Shown here piece by piece: positions 49,427-59,969 of a DNA stretch of 64,000 nt (positions within the stretch are counted from its first letter, which is position 1; every line of letters begins with the position of its first letter). The notes under the pieces are model-generated. The model had not been told where the DNA came from and did no database searches. It saw nothing but the letters and a program-made list of their open reading frames with translations. The position numbers and the translations under genes are program-made. Origin of the DNA: Asaia platycodi JCM 25414 (lineage in GTDB: Bacteria; Pseudomonadota; Alphaproteobacteria; Acetobacterales; Acetobacteraceae); the NCBI RefSeq assembly GCF_000614545.1, contig NZ_BAKW01000018.1, positions 18,138 to 82,137 of the forward strand. The letters run 5' to 3'.

Positions 49427-50808
49427 TCAGATAGCAGCTTCGTTGAAAATAAACCGGACATCGCCCTGCCAGTCTCCATGATAGCGTTCGAGCCAATGTT
49501 CGGCCTGGGTTCCGGCGCCATCGGCAATGGCCTTGAGCGGGTCCAGATACTGTTCCTCGCCGAGCTTGCGCGCACGCAGCCCCTGCTCGGCCAGAGCGAT
49601 CACGCGTTTCGCGAGAGAGCGCAGGCCACCTGGGAAGGCCGCATCCATACCTTTTTCGGGCACGGCTTCGCGCAGGGCACGATAGCTTTCCCAACCCTGC
49701 TCACGTACGAGCGACTCCGCCGCGACGAGCGTCGCCGGGTCGTAGAGCAGCCCTACCCAGAGCGCGGACTGTGCCACCATCATGGCCGGGCTGCCTGCAT
49801 CGGCACCGCGCATTTCAAGGAACTGCTTTAGCCTGACATCAGGGAAGGCCGTGGTGAGATGGTCTTCGAAATCGCCCATGGTCGGCGTCAATCCGGCCAG
49901 AGCCGGCTGCGCCTCGCCCGCAAGCCAGTCACGAAAAGATGCCCCGGCCACATCGCGAATCTCGCCGTCACGCATGACGAAATACATCGGCACATCAAGC
50001 ACCCAGTCGACATACTGCTCGAAGCCGAAACCGTCTTCGAAACAGCAGGCGGGCATCCCTGAGCGCGCATTATCGGTATCGGTCCAGACATGGGCACGGT
50101 TCGACAGCAGCCCGTTGGGTTTGCCCTCATAAAAGGGCGAATTCGCAAACAGGGCGGTGGCGAGAGGCTGGAGCGCCAGCGAGACACGCATCTTGCGCGC
50201 CATATCGGCTTCCGAGCCGAAATCGAGATTGACCTGAACCGTGCAGGTGCGGGTCATCATGTCGAGGCCGAGCGTACCCACCTTGGGCATGTAGCGACGC
50301 ATGATGGCGTAACGGCTCTTGGGCATGATCGGCATGGCATCACGCGACCAGAGAGGCTGAAAGCCGAGCGGTGCAAAACCAAGCCCAAGTGCCTGGCAGG
50401 TGCGCGCAGATCGGCAAAATGCCCGTCCATTTCGGCTTTGGTTTCGTGCAGATCGGCTGTCGGACGCCCCGAAAGCTCGAACTGACCTGCCGGTTCCAGA
50501 GAGACTGACTCCCCCTTGTGAGCGCCCTGCCCCTTCAGGCCGATAAGCTTGCCGTGGTCCTCGATCGACTCCCAGGTGCTCCCATCGCCCCTGAAGCCAT
50601 GCAACAGCGCTTCGATGCCGTCAGGTGCGTAGGCGGGCGGGCTGTAGGCCTCACGCCCGGATCGATCGTCAGGCAGAACAAAACCGAATTTCTCGTGCTC
50701 GGTGCCGATACGCCAGGAGGCTTGCGGCTTCGCACCATCGGCGAGAAGCGTAATGAGCTGTGCCTTGCTCTCGATGGGCGTGTCGTTCAGGTCACCTGGA
50801 TTGGACAT
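49427..50808 (-). CDS. gshA: Glutamate-cysteine ligase (frame break)
   Basis: First enzyme of glutathione synthesis, of the alphaproteobacterial/plant GCS2 type, about 460 residues. RIGTEHEKFGFV and SLEPAGQFELSGRP are in the N-terminal part; TCTVQVNLDFGSEADMARKM, FANSPFYEGKPNG and SNRAHVWTDTDNARSG in the second. The frame breaks near 50403 (one C missing in CGCCGC), joining FADLRRTCQALGLGFAPLGF. The ATG at 50808 gives MSNPGDLNDTPIESK. Its product supplies the glutathione used by frmA/fghA. In an operon with rsmE and lolA. Confidence 0.92.
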
Positions 50809-50863
50809 GGGCGTTACTGGAGCCTCAGGGGATTTCTGGAAAAAGAAACTGTCGAGTTTCGTC

Positions 50864-51580
50864 CTATATGGACTGTGAAGTGCGAAACGCCAACTGGGCA
50901 AGACCTGCAACAACTGCCGTATCGGCCCGGAGAATGCGTTTTCCGAGAGAAATCGGAATAATCGCCTCATGCTTACTCAACAAGCGGCGCTCTGTTTCTG
51001 AAAAACCGCCTTCCGGACCAATGAGAAGCGCATGATCCTCCGGCACCGCCGAAACGTTCGCACACTCATGTCGTTCCAGCGCGGCAAAGAGGGGACGGTC
51101 GCCCTGCCACTCGCTCAGAAGCTGCGGCAAGGGCCTGAGCGGATCGATCCGGGGAATATCGAGGCGCTCGCACTGCTCTGCAGCCTCTATGGCGATGGCG
51201 CGAAAACGCCCGGCATTGATCCTGTGGGTATTGGTCCGCTCGGTGATGACGGGACAGAATCGCGTCACGCCCATCTCCGTTCCCATACGCAGAACGAGAT
51301 CGGTCGCGTCGCGCTTGAGCGGGGCGAAAACCAGCACTGGCCCGACGGCTTTCTCGGGAGTCCTGACCGGAGCGACGAGCATCGCCAGCCCCCTGTCCTT
51401 GCGCTGGATTTCCAGACGCGCTTCCCATTCTCCCGCAACTTCATTGAAGACATGCAGGATATCGCCATTTTGCAAGCGCAGCACCGTGGCCAGATAGCGC
51501 ATCTGATCGGCATCGAGCGCGACCCCCTCGCCCTGTTGGGGAAAAGGCAGATCGAGATAAAGCCGGGGCGCGTCCTGCAT
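50864..51580 (-). CDS. rsmE: 16S rRNA (uracil-1498-N3)-methyltransferase
   Basis: About 238 residues of the SPOUT fold, with the knot motif LLIGPEGGFSETE and LGKRILRADTAVVAGL near the C-terminus, and TERTNTHRINAGRF with EQCERLDIPRI in the middle. The ATG at 51580 follows AGAGGG; the frame is open upstream to 51697 across the ubiA start, but that part has no family character. Divergent from ubiA by 45 bases. Confidence 0.93.
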   Translation of the reverse strand: MQDAPRLYLDLPFPQQGEGVALDADQMRYLATVLRLQNGDILHVFNEVAGEWEARLEIQRKDRGLAMLVAPVRTPEKAVGPVLVFAPLKRDATDLVLRMGTEMGVTRFCPVITERTNTHRINAGRFRAIAIEAAEQCERLDIPRIDPLRPLPQLLSEWQGDRPLFAALERHECANVSAVPEDHALLIGPEGGFSETERRLLSKHEAIIPISLGKRILRADTAVVAGLAQLAFRTSQSI

Positions 51581-51625
51581 GAGACCCTCTTGATGTGTGA
51601 TTGACGTCCGACCTTCATAGACGCA

Positions 51626-52575
51626 ATGAACCGTCATGACGACACGGAGACCCGCATGATGCGCCAGGCTGCAGCCCATACCGATATACGCGCTCATGGC
51701 TGGGTTGCCCGTTTGCCCGAAGGGATACGACCCTATGTGCTGCTGGCGCGTCTGGACCGCCCTGTCGGCACCTGGCTGCTGCTCCTGCCCGGCATCTGGG
51801 GCATCGAACTGGCCCAGGGCGCGACGCCGCTGCGGCGGGCAATGCTGATCCTGCTTTTCGCGATAGGCTCGCTGGCCATGCGCTCGGCAGGTTGTGTGGT
51901 GAACGATATCTGGGATCGCAAGATCGACGCGCAGGTTGCCCGCACGGCAGGGCGCCCGCTGGCGAGTGGGCGTCTATCGGTCAGACAGGCGCTCGCCCTT
52001 CTGGCTACCCTGTTGATGATCGGCGCCCTGATACTTTTTCAGTTGCCGCCCATCTGCTGGGCGCTGGCGCCATTGGCCTTGCTTCTGGTGGGGCTCTACC
52101 CGGCGGCCAAGCGCGTCACATGGTGGCCGCAACTCGTCATGGGGTTCACCTTCGGATTCGGCGCCCCCATGGGCTATGCTGCCAGTGCAGGTCGGTCGAT
52201 TGGGTCTGCGCCCTGCTCTATGCGGGTACGATCGTGTGGCAGCTTGGCTTTGACACGATCTATGGGTTTCAGGACATGGATGACGATGCCCGTATCGGCG
52301 TACGCTCCACCTCGCGTCTGTGGGCTTCCAGAGCCCGGGGCTTCATCGCAAGCTGCTATGGAGGCGCGATCCTGCTTTTCGCTGCAGCAATGGCTCTGGA
52401 TCATCTGCACTGGCTCGCCTGGCCGATTGCGGCTCTTGCCTGTCTCATCCTGCTGAAGCAGGTCACGCGGCTTGACATTCACAACCCCGCGCTCTGCCTG
52501 AAGCTGTTTCGTCAGAACGTGCCTTTCGGACTCATTCTTGCCCTCGCCCTCATTCTCGGGCGCGAATTTACATGA
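51626..52575 (+). CDS. ubiA: 4-hydroxybenzoate polyprenyltransferase (frame break)
   Basis: Integral membrane prenyltransferase of ubiquinone synthesis. The first aspartate motif is NDIWDRKID and the second is YGFQDMDDDARIG; there are eight or nine hydrophobic segments. The frame breaks near 52193 (one base missing in GCAGGNTCG), joining YAASAGSVDWVCALLYAG. The likely prenyl donor synthase is the ispB gene at 31 kb. Its stop overlaps the next ATG (ATGA). Confidence 0.92.
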
Positions 52576-53219
52576 AAGACCCAGCTGCTTTCATCGCCAG
52601 CCAGACCGCTATCGAGACGGCGCCTCTCGTGCCGGAACTGCGCCTTCATCTGGCAACGGAAATCACCCCGATCTGGCAGGCCACCGAAGCGCATCTCGCC
52701 GAGCTGAATATCGAGCCCCCCTTCTGGCTTTCGCCTGGCCGGGCAGCCAGCTTCTGGCACGATGGGTTCTCGACCATCCCGAAAGCGTGCGAGGCAAGCG
52801 GGTGCTCGATTTTGCCTGCGGGGGCGGTCTTGCCGGGCTTGCCTGCGCCAGGGCCGGCGCAAGCGATGTGCTGGTCAACGACATCGACCCGCTCGCACTC
52901 GTCGCCGCCAAACTCAACGCGTCACTGAACGGGCTGAGCGTTACCCCGCTCATCGGCGACCAGATCGACACCATCCCAGAGATCGACCTGCTGCTCTGCG
53001 GTGACGTCTGCTATAATCAGCAGATGGCCGACCGCATCATCCGTGGCTACGCCGCTGTGCGCAGAATATGGAAGTCTGGATGGCCGATCCGGGACGCCCT
53101 TATGCACCAAAGGACGGCATCGATATCCTGATTTCAGCCACGCTGCCGACTACGATGGAACTGGAAGCAAAACGGCCAGAGAAACGCGACTGTGCCGTAT
53201 CTTGCCTCAACCGCGCTAA
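52572..53219 (+). CDS. Class I SAM-dependent methyltransferase, protein/nicotinamide N-methyltransferase-like (three frame breaks)
   Basis: MKDPAAFIASQTAIETAPLV opens at 52572, coupled to ubiA. The protein continues in a second frame with LAFAWPGSQLLARWVLDHPE, motif I VLDFACGGGLAGLACARAGA and DIDPLALVAAKLNA, then in a third with MEVWMADPGRPYAPKDGI, and finally KTARETRLCRILPQPR to a TAA at 53217-53219. Breaks lie near 52725, 53065 and 53167; in the last GAAGCAAAA should probably be GAAGGCAAAA. The family includes METTL20-like lysine methyltransferases of electron transfer flavoprotein beta. Target inferred only. Confidence 0.78.
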
Positions 53220-53356
53220 GGTCATTCTCTCAATTGGCTGCAAGTTTGGAGAACGTGACCCTGTCTCCTTCATCGGTCGCCCAGATTCTGTTTTGAACTG
53301 GAACGCCGATAAAAAATGTACTGACCAGTAGAAGCGAGCAGATAAGCCTTCTGGCT

Positions 53357-53488
53357 TTAGGTCGGCTCCAGATCTTTCATCACGAAAGATTTTCCGGCAA
53401 CCGGCAGTCCATCAAAGACACACTCGACAAAGGTGACTTCCTTCGTCTTTCCAAGACTCTCGCAGTTGAGCCCGGTCGGTCGTCCGTC
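53357..53488 (-). other. Possible coding remnant
   Basis: An open stretch of 44 codons without a usable start, ending at a TAA (53357-53359), reads as plausible protein (TGLNCESLGKTKEVTFVECV, then FDGLPVAGKSFVMKDLEPT). An in-frame TAG lies at 53489-53491. It may be the end of a broken or frame-damaged gene. The rest of the 53220-53530 spacer shows nothing I can name. Confidence 0.3.
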
Positions 53489-53530
53489 CTAACCCGGCAG
53501 CGGACGCGCTGACGCCTCACAGCTGAGCGA

Positions 53531-54894
53531 TCAGCGCTTCGAACCGAGCCGTATCGTCCGCCCGAGGCTCAAACCGGCACCAAGCCAGGCGATGATCATG
53601 GCGCAAAGCAGGCAGAGGTGGAAGCATGCGTACTGAAGCGAAAAACACTTGCCACCAGCAACGCGCCGAGTGTCTGCCCTCCGAGCCGGGCGACAGAAAC
53701 GAGGCCACTCGCACTCCCCTCGCGGCCACGCGGTGCTGCCAGCATCATGACGCGGTTATTTGGTGGCTGGAACATGCCGAAGCCCGAACCCGCCAGCCAG
53801 GTACGCCAGATGATATCCAGGCTGGAGGCACCGCTCGGCAACATCCAGAGTAAAGCAAAACCGCAGCCGGTAATGGCGAGCCCAAGGCTGGAAAGCTGCG
53901 CTGCCGGGATCCTGTCGGTCCAGCGACCAATCAGGAACGACATGCTGGCAACACCGATAGCCCAGGGTGCGATCAGGAATCCCGTCACGGTCACCGGTCG
54001 ATGGAACACCGTCTCGAGCGTGAAAGGCATGGCGATGATGAAAAAATTGGAGGCGACGAAGCCGATCATTCCCACGATAAACGCGATCAGGAAGGATGGC
54101 ACACCCAGCAGATCGACCGGCACGACCGGCTCACTGCTGCCGCGCTGATGCCGTAGCAGGGCAATCCAGCAGGCAATACCGACGCCCGATAGCGCCAGGG
54201 CGCTGAACAACCCGCCATGCACGAAATCGTCGATACCGATAACCGAAAAGGTAAAGGCCGCGACCGTCAGACAGATCGCGGCAAGATCGACAGCCCGCTC
54301 GGACCGTGGCGTGACCGGCAGGGCGAAACTGGCCATGCCGAGTGCGAACAGCCCGAGTGGCACATTGATCCAGAAGATCCACGGCCAGTCAGCCACCGAC
54401 ATGACGAGCGAACCCACAGTCGGGCCGAGCGCCACCCCGGTGCCGATGATGAGACCGTTCAGGGCAAGCCCTTTGCCGAGCGCTTCCCTGGGATAAATAA
54501 ACCGGATGAGCGCAATGGCCACGCTCATGATGCTGGCGCCGCCCACGCCCTGCAAGGCGCGAGCCAGAGCCAGTTCGAGCAGGCTGTGCGACAGCGCGCA
54601 GAGAACGGATGCGACCAGAAAAATTGCGATCCCTACCCTGCACATGCGCGCAAAGCCGATGCGCGCGCCGATAGAGGCCAGTGGCAGAAGCATAGACAGC
54701 GAGGCAAGCTGATAGGCGTTGATCACCCAGATCGACTGCGACGAGGCGATGTGCAGATCATGCGCAATGCTGGGTAACGCGACATTGGCTACGGCATAAT
54801 CGAGAACCGATAGCAGCACGGCCAGCGCCACGGCGAGCATCGCCTTGGCGCGCTCCCAGCCATAGAGCCCTTCACCGTGCTGCACCGTGGCCAT
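53531..54894 (-). CDS. MFS drug-resistance transporter, DHA2 family (frame break)
   Basis: About 455 residues with the 14-helix EmrB/QacA-type layout: LDYAVANVALPSIAHDL in helix 1, ARALQGVGGASIMSVAIALI (motif in helices 4-5), GLIIGTGVALGPTVGSLV (motif C of antiporters). Exports small hydrophobic compounds by proton antiport; substrate unknown. The literal frame stops at 53596; a shift near 53630 gives a last helix CAMIIAWLGAGLSLGRTIRL and a stop at 53531. Three bases after the dienelactone hydrolase gene, probably co-transcribed. Confidence 0.87.
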
Positions 54895-54897
54895 CGC

Positions 54898-55645
54898 TCA
54901 GGGCTGCGCCATGAAGACGCGCTGGAACAACGCATTGGTCCAGTTCATGCCCTGTAGAAACAGAGCGGCGTCAAAGCGCGGGGCACCGTCGCGCAGAAAA
55001 GCGTGCTGGCCATCGACTTCGTGCCACTCGAGCGCCACTTCAGCCTGCTCCAGCGCGTCGCGGATCTGACGACGGCTTCATAGGGCACATGCGGGTCGTG
55101 ACGACCCCAGACCATCATGATCTCACCCTTGATCTCGGCAGCACGGGCCAGCGTGCCGTCATGACGCTCACCGCCCAGCATGCCTGTATGCAGATCGGTC
55201 GCGTAGAAGCAGCCCGTCGCTCGATGGCAGGGTTGAGCGCCGCACGAAAAGCCAGATGCCCGCCCAGACAGACACCGAAAGCCCCGAAGCGACCGCTGCA
55301 CGCCTCATGGCTGCGCAACCAGTCGATCAGCGCGACATTGTCGCTGTCGAACTGCCCGACCGGCTTCGTGTATTTCAGCTCGTTGCCACGATCCGTGCCG
55401 GGCTTGTCATAAGCCAGAACGCAGCCTGCCGCCTCATATTCGTGATAGACTTCGGGCACGGCCACCATATAGCCCTGACCGGCAATCATGGCTGCCAGAC
55501 GCTCGATCGGTGCGGTTACCTGATAGATTTCGGAAAACAGCAGAATGGCCGGAAAGCGCCCCGCTTTCGTCGGGCGAAAAAGATGCACGCGCATCTTGCC
55601 GGTCGGGGTGTCGATATCCGCTTTCTCGTCGCTGCGAATCAGCAT
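54898..55645 (-). CDS. Dienelactone hydrolase family protein (two frame breaks)
   Basis: Alpha/beta hydrolase with the cysteine nucleophile in FGVCLGGHLAF, the acid in WGRHDPHVPY and the histidine in DGQHAFLRDGAP. The N-terminus IDTPTGKMRVHLFRPTKAG is typical. The frame breaks near 55215 (ATDLHTGMLGGERHDG resumes) and near 55075 (RQIRDALEQAEVALEWHEV resumes). About 248 residues when joined. Acts on lactones or esters; with the MFS pump next door, a detoxification role is possible. Confidence 0.83.
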
Positions 55646-55955
55646 GCCAGATCTCCCTGCTCGGTCTGGGCGCCTTCGGCCCCTTCAGGGAGAGAAAACT
55701 CACCCGATCGAAGGAAAGCATGAGGCGGCGCCAGAGGCGAAATGATCCTCGTGCATAATCCGGTTCACGCCGGGGCGCCATGCCTTCGCGGTGTTGCGAC
55801 TCGTTTCATGATCGATGACGACGTTGGATCGATCCAGATTTTTTCCGGTGCAAGATCAGCCCTGACGCGGCTTGTAAGATTCCTGCCCAATATGTGAACA
55901 TCCGATCCGTCGCAACACGTTGACAGAAATCCGTTTCCGGTCCCGAGATCACGCC
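55646..55955. other. Divergent spacer between dienelactone hydrolase and gntP
   Basis: 310 bases. It must hold the promoter regions of both genes. A ten-base palindrome GGATCGATCC lies near 55827-55836. No coding pattern seen. Confidence 0.45.
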
Positions 55956-57295
55956 ATGTCTGCGCTATTTGCCATCTCCCTTGCCTCCGCTGCGATCCTC
56001 GCGATCGTCGTTCTCATCGCCTATTTCAGGCTCAACCCCTTTATTGTCCTCTTCACGACGTCGCTCGCGCTCGCGCTCGCTGCGGGCATGCCTGCCGACA
56101 AGGTGGTCAAATCCTTCGAAGAGGGCGCTGGCCATGTTCTGGGCCATGTCGGCACCGTGATCGCGCTCGGCACCATGCTGGGCAAGATGCTGGCGGAGTC
56201 AGGCGGCGCGGACAGGATCGCGCTGACCATATCGAGTTGGGCCGGGCGCTCTCGCGTCGACTGGGCGATGATGATCATCGGTCTGCTGATCGGCCTGCCC
56301 GTCTTTTTTGAAGTGGGTTTCGTGCTGCTGATCCCGCTCGCTTTCGTGCTGGCGGCGCGCACCGACACTCCACTGCTGCGTGTGGCGCTGCCCATGGGCG
56401 CCGCGCTCTCTGTCACACACGCCATGATTCCGCCGCATCCGGCGACGTTGCTGGCGCTTTCGGCCTATCACGCCAATACGGGCCACACGATCTTTCTCGG
56501 CATTCTGATCGGCACGCCCATTGCCATTATCGCAGGCCCGCTTTACGCCCGATTTATCGCGCCACGCGTGCCGCTGACGGAAGCGAACCCGCTGGCCGAG
56601 CAATTCGTCAATCGCGAACCACCGAAGAACATGCCGGGCTTCGGCATCACGGTCTTCACCATTCTCTCGCCCGTCGTGCTGATGCTGATCGCCTCGATCG
56701 CCGATCGTGTCTCGTCGCCGGGAACGGGCCTCAACACGGCGCTGCATTTTATCGGCAATACCGATATCGCGCTGGTGCTCGCCGTCATTCTCTCCTTCTA
56801 TGTTCTGGGTCTCGCCCGCGGCTTCTCGCGTGACACCATTCTCAAATTCACCAATGAGTGCCTTGGCCCGACCGCGCTCATCATGCTTCTGGTCGGCGCA
56901 GGCGGCGGCTTCGGGCGTGAACTGGTCGATAGCGGCGTGTCAAAGGTCATCACCGACACAGCCTCGATTTCAACGTGCCCATTCTCGTGCTCGGCTGGCT
57001 TCTGGCCGTGATCGTGCGCGTAGCCTGCGGTTCGGCAACGGTCGCCATGAGTACCGCTTCGAGCATCGCCGGGCCAATCCTGCTCAAAAGCCACGGGGTG
57101 TCGCCCGAACTCATGGTGCTGGTGACCGGCGCCGGATCGGTCGCCTTCGGTCCGATGAACGATGCCGGCTTCTGGCAGATCAAGGAATATCTTGGACTGA
57201 CCGTGCCTCAGACCATCAAGACCTGGTGCGTTATCGAGACGCTGATTGCATTCCTCGGCCTCGGCTTCTGTCTTCTTGTCTCGATGTTCATCTGA
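55956..57295 (+). CDS. gntP: GntP-family gluconate:H+ symporter (frame break)
   Basis: About 445 residues with 12 or more hydrophobic helices. GSATVAMSTASSIAGPIL and GPMNDAGFWQIKEYLGLTV are GntP family signatures. The frame breaks near 56963 (one C missing), joining VITDTALDFNVPILVLGWLL. Takes up gluconate or a related sugar acid, a product of incomplete oxidation in acetic acid bacteria. ATG 55956 selected over an upstream frame start at 55920 because it opens the first helix. Convergent with the LysR gene. Confidence 0.88.
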
Positions 57296-57302
57296 GATCG
57301 CC

Positions 57303-58238
57303 TTACGCACCGCTACCCGGCCCCTCTCCCGCGAGGATGGACCGGGTAAAGTGGTCTATGCAGATTGCACGCCATGCCTCCCCCGCCCGTGACAGCACGT
57401 GATCACGACGCGTCGCCAGAGCCAGCTCGAAGCCCATCGTCGGCGAAAGCAGGTGCAAGACCTTGAGCCCTGCCATCCACCCGCCTCGGCACAGGGCAGA
57501 CGGCACGATACCCAGCCCGATCCCGGCGCGTACCATGGCCATCAGCAGATAGATGTCGCCTGTGCGGCCAGCGGTTCTCGGCACAGCCCCATGTTCGGCA
57601 TAGGCCTGGGCGATGAAGCTGTTGATCTTGAAATCCTCTCTGAGCAACACGACGCGCTCGGCCACGATATCGGCCAGACGACAACTCTTGCCCGCGCCGA
57701 AGGGATGTTGATCAGGGACGACAAGGCAGAGATGATCGCGCCCCATCGGATAGAGATGCAGATCCTTCTCGCTGATCGGCAGAATGAGCGCTGCGATTTC
57801 GGTCTGTCCGCCGCGCAACCTCGGAATCAGCCGGTCCGACGGGCATTCGTCGATTTCCAGCATCACGCCGGGATACTGGCTGCAAAAGCTCTCGATGATG
57901 TCCGGAAAACAGATTGAGGAAATGGCCGGTGGCACGGTCACGCGCAAGGGCCCTTCGAGGCTCTCCCTGTCGGCGGAAAGCGTCTCGCGCAGCGCAATCT
58001 CCTCCCGGAGCGTGCGCTCAGCATAGCGCCGAAAGATCTCCCCCTTCTCCGTCAGGATCACCCCCTTCCTGCTACGGATGATCAGTCGTGCCCCGAGCTT
58101 TGCTTCAAGCGTCTGGATACTCTGGCTGATGGAGGGCTGGCTGATATGCAGTGCCTCGCTCGCCTTCACGAACCCACCCTGACAGACGACGGTAAGGAAG
58201 TGATTCAGTTCACGAAAGGTGATCTGTGGTGAGATCAT
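57303..58238 (-). CDS. LysR-family transcriptional regulator
   Basis: 311 residues: an N-terminal winged helix-turn-helix (FLTVVCQGGFVKASEALHIS, QPSISQSIQTLEAKLGARL) and a periplasmic-binding-like effector domain (about residues 90-300). Effector unknown. It could control the divergent YitT-type gene, itself, or gntP. An inverted repeat lies 13 bases upstream of its start. Confidence 0.92.
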   Translation of the reverse strand: MISPQITFRELNHFLTVVCQGGFVKASEALHISQPSISQSIQTLEAKLGARLIIRSRKGVILTEKGEIFRRYAERTLREEIALRETLSADRESLEGPLRVTVPPAISSICFPDIIESFCSQYPGVMLEIDECPSDRLIPRLRGGQTEIAALILPISEKDLHLYPMGRDHLCLVVPDQHPFGAGKSCRLADIVAERVVLLREDFKINSFIAQAYAEHGAVPRTAGRTGDIYLLMAMVRAGIGLGIVPSALCRGGWMAGLKVLHLLSPTMGFELALATRRDHVLSRAGEAWRAICIDHFTRSILAGEGPGSGA

Positions 58239-58250
58239 AGTCGTTTGCCT

Positions 58251-58280
58251 ATCTTCGCCATTTGAAGATCATATTATCTT
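58251..58280. promoter_or_regulatory. Overlapping inverted repeats upstream of the LysR gene
   Basis: ATCTTC (58251-58256), seven bases, GAAGAT (58264-58269); the second arm pairs again with ATCTT (58276-58280). The first is a T-N11-A type site as usual for LysR regulators, and its place fits autoregulation and control of the divergent gene. Confidence 0.5.
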
Positions 58281-58540
58281 ATGGGTCTGGATGTCGGTAG
58301 AACCTCTCTGACCGAACGGTGCGGGATTCCCGGTGGGAGGCCAGTCGTCAGGACACGCCGTCACCGTATAGACGCCGAAATCTCTTCGACCGCACAGGGG
58401 GTCAAGATACTCTCACCTGGTTCACCGGGCGCAGAATGGTCGGACTCGACAGCCAGCTTCGTCAAACCTTGCGGGAACAGCGAAGATTGTTTCCAGCCTG
58501 CCATCCAAAAGTGGCCCAGGACGATCACGGTTCGATCTGC
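58281..58540. other. Spacer upstream of the YitT-like gene
   Basis: The YitT frame stays open through much of this stretch, but the residues have no membrane or family character, and other frames are also open. I think it is leader sequence, not protein. Confidence 0.4.
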
Positions 58541-59338
58541 ATGACTACCTCGAGACGCCGCGACGCATCATTTTCACAGGCCACGAGCGACGAGATTTTC
58601 GCCAGCCAGTTTCAAACCGGATCGACCTCGCCCATGACCTCTTCCCTCGTAGAAAGCCCCTGCCCTGCCTCCCATGACGTCACAGCACCTGATTTCGCCA
58701 TCACAGAGGACATGGTGGAAGAACTCACGACGCCATACGCGCCGGGACTGCGTCACACTCTGGCCGAAGATGTCTACGCCTTTCTGATCGGCTGCTCCCT
58801 GATCGTCATGGGGCTGGTCTGCCTGCACAAGGCCGGGCTGGTCACGGGCGGCATGGCCGGGATCGCCCTGCTCATCTCCTATCTCGTGCCGGTATCGCCA
58901 GGGATGCTGTTCACGCTCATCAACATCCCGTTTCTTGCCTTTGCGCTGCGCGCCATGAGCCCGGCCTTTGCGCTCAAGACCATGATCGCGAGCTGCGGCG
59001 TCACCCTTTTTGCTGGTTTGATGCCAAGGGTCATAACAGTATCGCAAATCGACCCGTTCTTCGCTGCCCTCTTTGCAGGGACGATCATCGGGCTAGGTAT
59101 TCTATGCCTCGCCCGACATCAGGCTGGGGTTGGAGGCACCGGTATCGTCACGCTATGGCTGCAAAAGACACGCGGCATCAACGCAGGACGTGTTCAGATT
59201 TCGATCGACATCGTCATCATGGCAATTTCGGCGCTCTTCCTGCCCACGCACAAGATCCTGCTATCCCTGCTAAGCGCCGCCGCAACCAGCGGTATCCTGA
59301 TCGTCTATCATCGACCGGGACGTTACATCGGACACTGA
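58541..59338 (+). CDS. YitT/DUF161-family membrane protein
   Basis: About 265 residues from ATG 58541, or 234 from ATG 58634, which may be the real start. After a polar N-terminus come five or six hydrophobic segments (VYAFLIGCSLIVMGLVCLHK, MAGIALLISYLVPVSPGMLF, VTLFAGLMPRVITV, ALFAGTIIGLGILCLA, ISALFLPTHKILLSLLSAAA) and GGTGIVTLWLQKTRGINAG. Members are inner membrane proteins of unknown transport function. Divergent from the LysR gene, which may control it. Confidence 0.82.
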   Translation: MTTSRRRDASFSQATSDEIFASQFQTGSTSPMTSSLVESPCPASHDVTAPDFAITEDMVEELTTPYAPGLRHTLAEDVYAFLIGCSLIVMGLVCLHKAGLVTGGMAGIALLISYLVPVSPGMLFTLINIPFLAFALRAMSPAFALKTMIASCGVTLFAGLMPRVITVSQIDPFFAALFAGTIIGLGILCLARHQAGVGGTGIVTLWLQKTRGINAGRVQISIDIVIMAISALFLPTHKILLSLLSAAATSGILIVYHRPGRYIGH

Positions 59339-59376
59339 CAAGCCGGAAGGCGTTCCGCCGCCCGGCCCTGCGCGGT

Positions 59377-59969
59377 TCAGGAGAGGGTGTCGAGAAACGC
59401 CTGTGCTGTCATCGGATGGGAGAACATCGGGTACGTGAAAGCAATCGCGGCTTCCTGCTGCGCCTGAGAGAGCGTCGCCGTGCAATCAGTGAGGGTCACC
59501 ACGTCATAGCCGCGCTCATAGGCACTGCGCATTGTCGATTCGACACAGCAATCGGTCAGAAGCCCACCCAGAGCGATGCGCGTTATGCCGTTCTGACGCA
59601 GAACAAAGTCGAGATTGGTGCTGGCAAAACCGCAGAGACCGCGCTTGCCCGCAATTACGATGTCACCTTCATGCAGAGTGAGACTGTCGACAATCTGCGC
59701 GCCCCAGCTCCCGATGCGGAACGCATCCGTGGCCCTTACGCCAGCCAGAATACCATAAGGCGCGGTGGAAAGTTCGGGATAACCAGGCGCAAACTCGATC
59801 GGTACCCAGACGATCCTGACCCCTTTCTCGCGGGCCGCTTTCACAAGAGCCTCGGTATGCGCGAGCATATCCGTACGCGCCAGCTCAGCCCGGACGCCTC
59901 ATGCAGGGCGCCCCCCTCAGAAAGAAAATCGTTCTGGTATTCGATCAGGACAAGCGCCGTCTGGCTCAT
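59377..59969 (-). CDS. Isochorismatase-like cysteine hydrolase (frame break)
   Basis: About 196 residues. The ATG at 59969 overlaps the der stop (ATGA). The N-terminus [20 protein letters not shown] leads to a break near 59899 where GCGTCC should be GCGGTCC, then [20 protein letters not shown]. The nucleophile is in [21 protein letters not shown] and the lysine in [10 protein letters not shown]. The usual aspartate of the VIDxQNDF motif is a glutamate here (LIEYQNDF). Hydrolyses amide or vinyl-ether bonds; substrate unknown. Confidence 0.83.

Noticed and set aside
55824..55836. GGATCGATCC palindrome upstream of gntP as a GntR operator
   Set aside because: Too short and does not match the known gluconate operator; GATC-rich palindromes arise often by chance.
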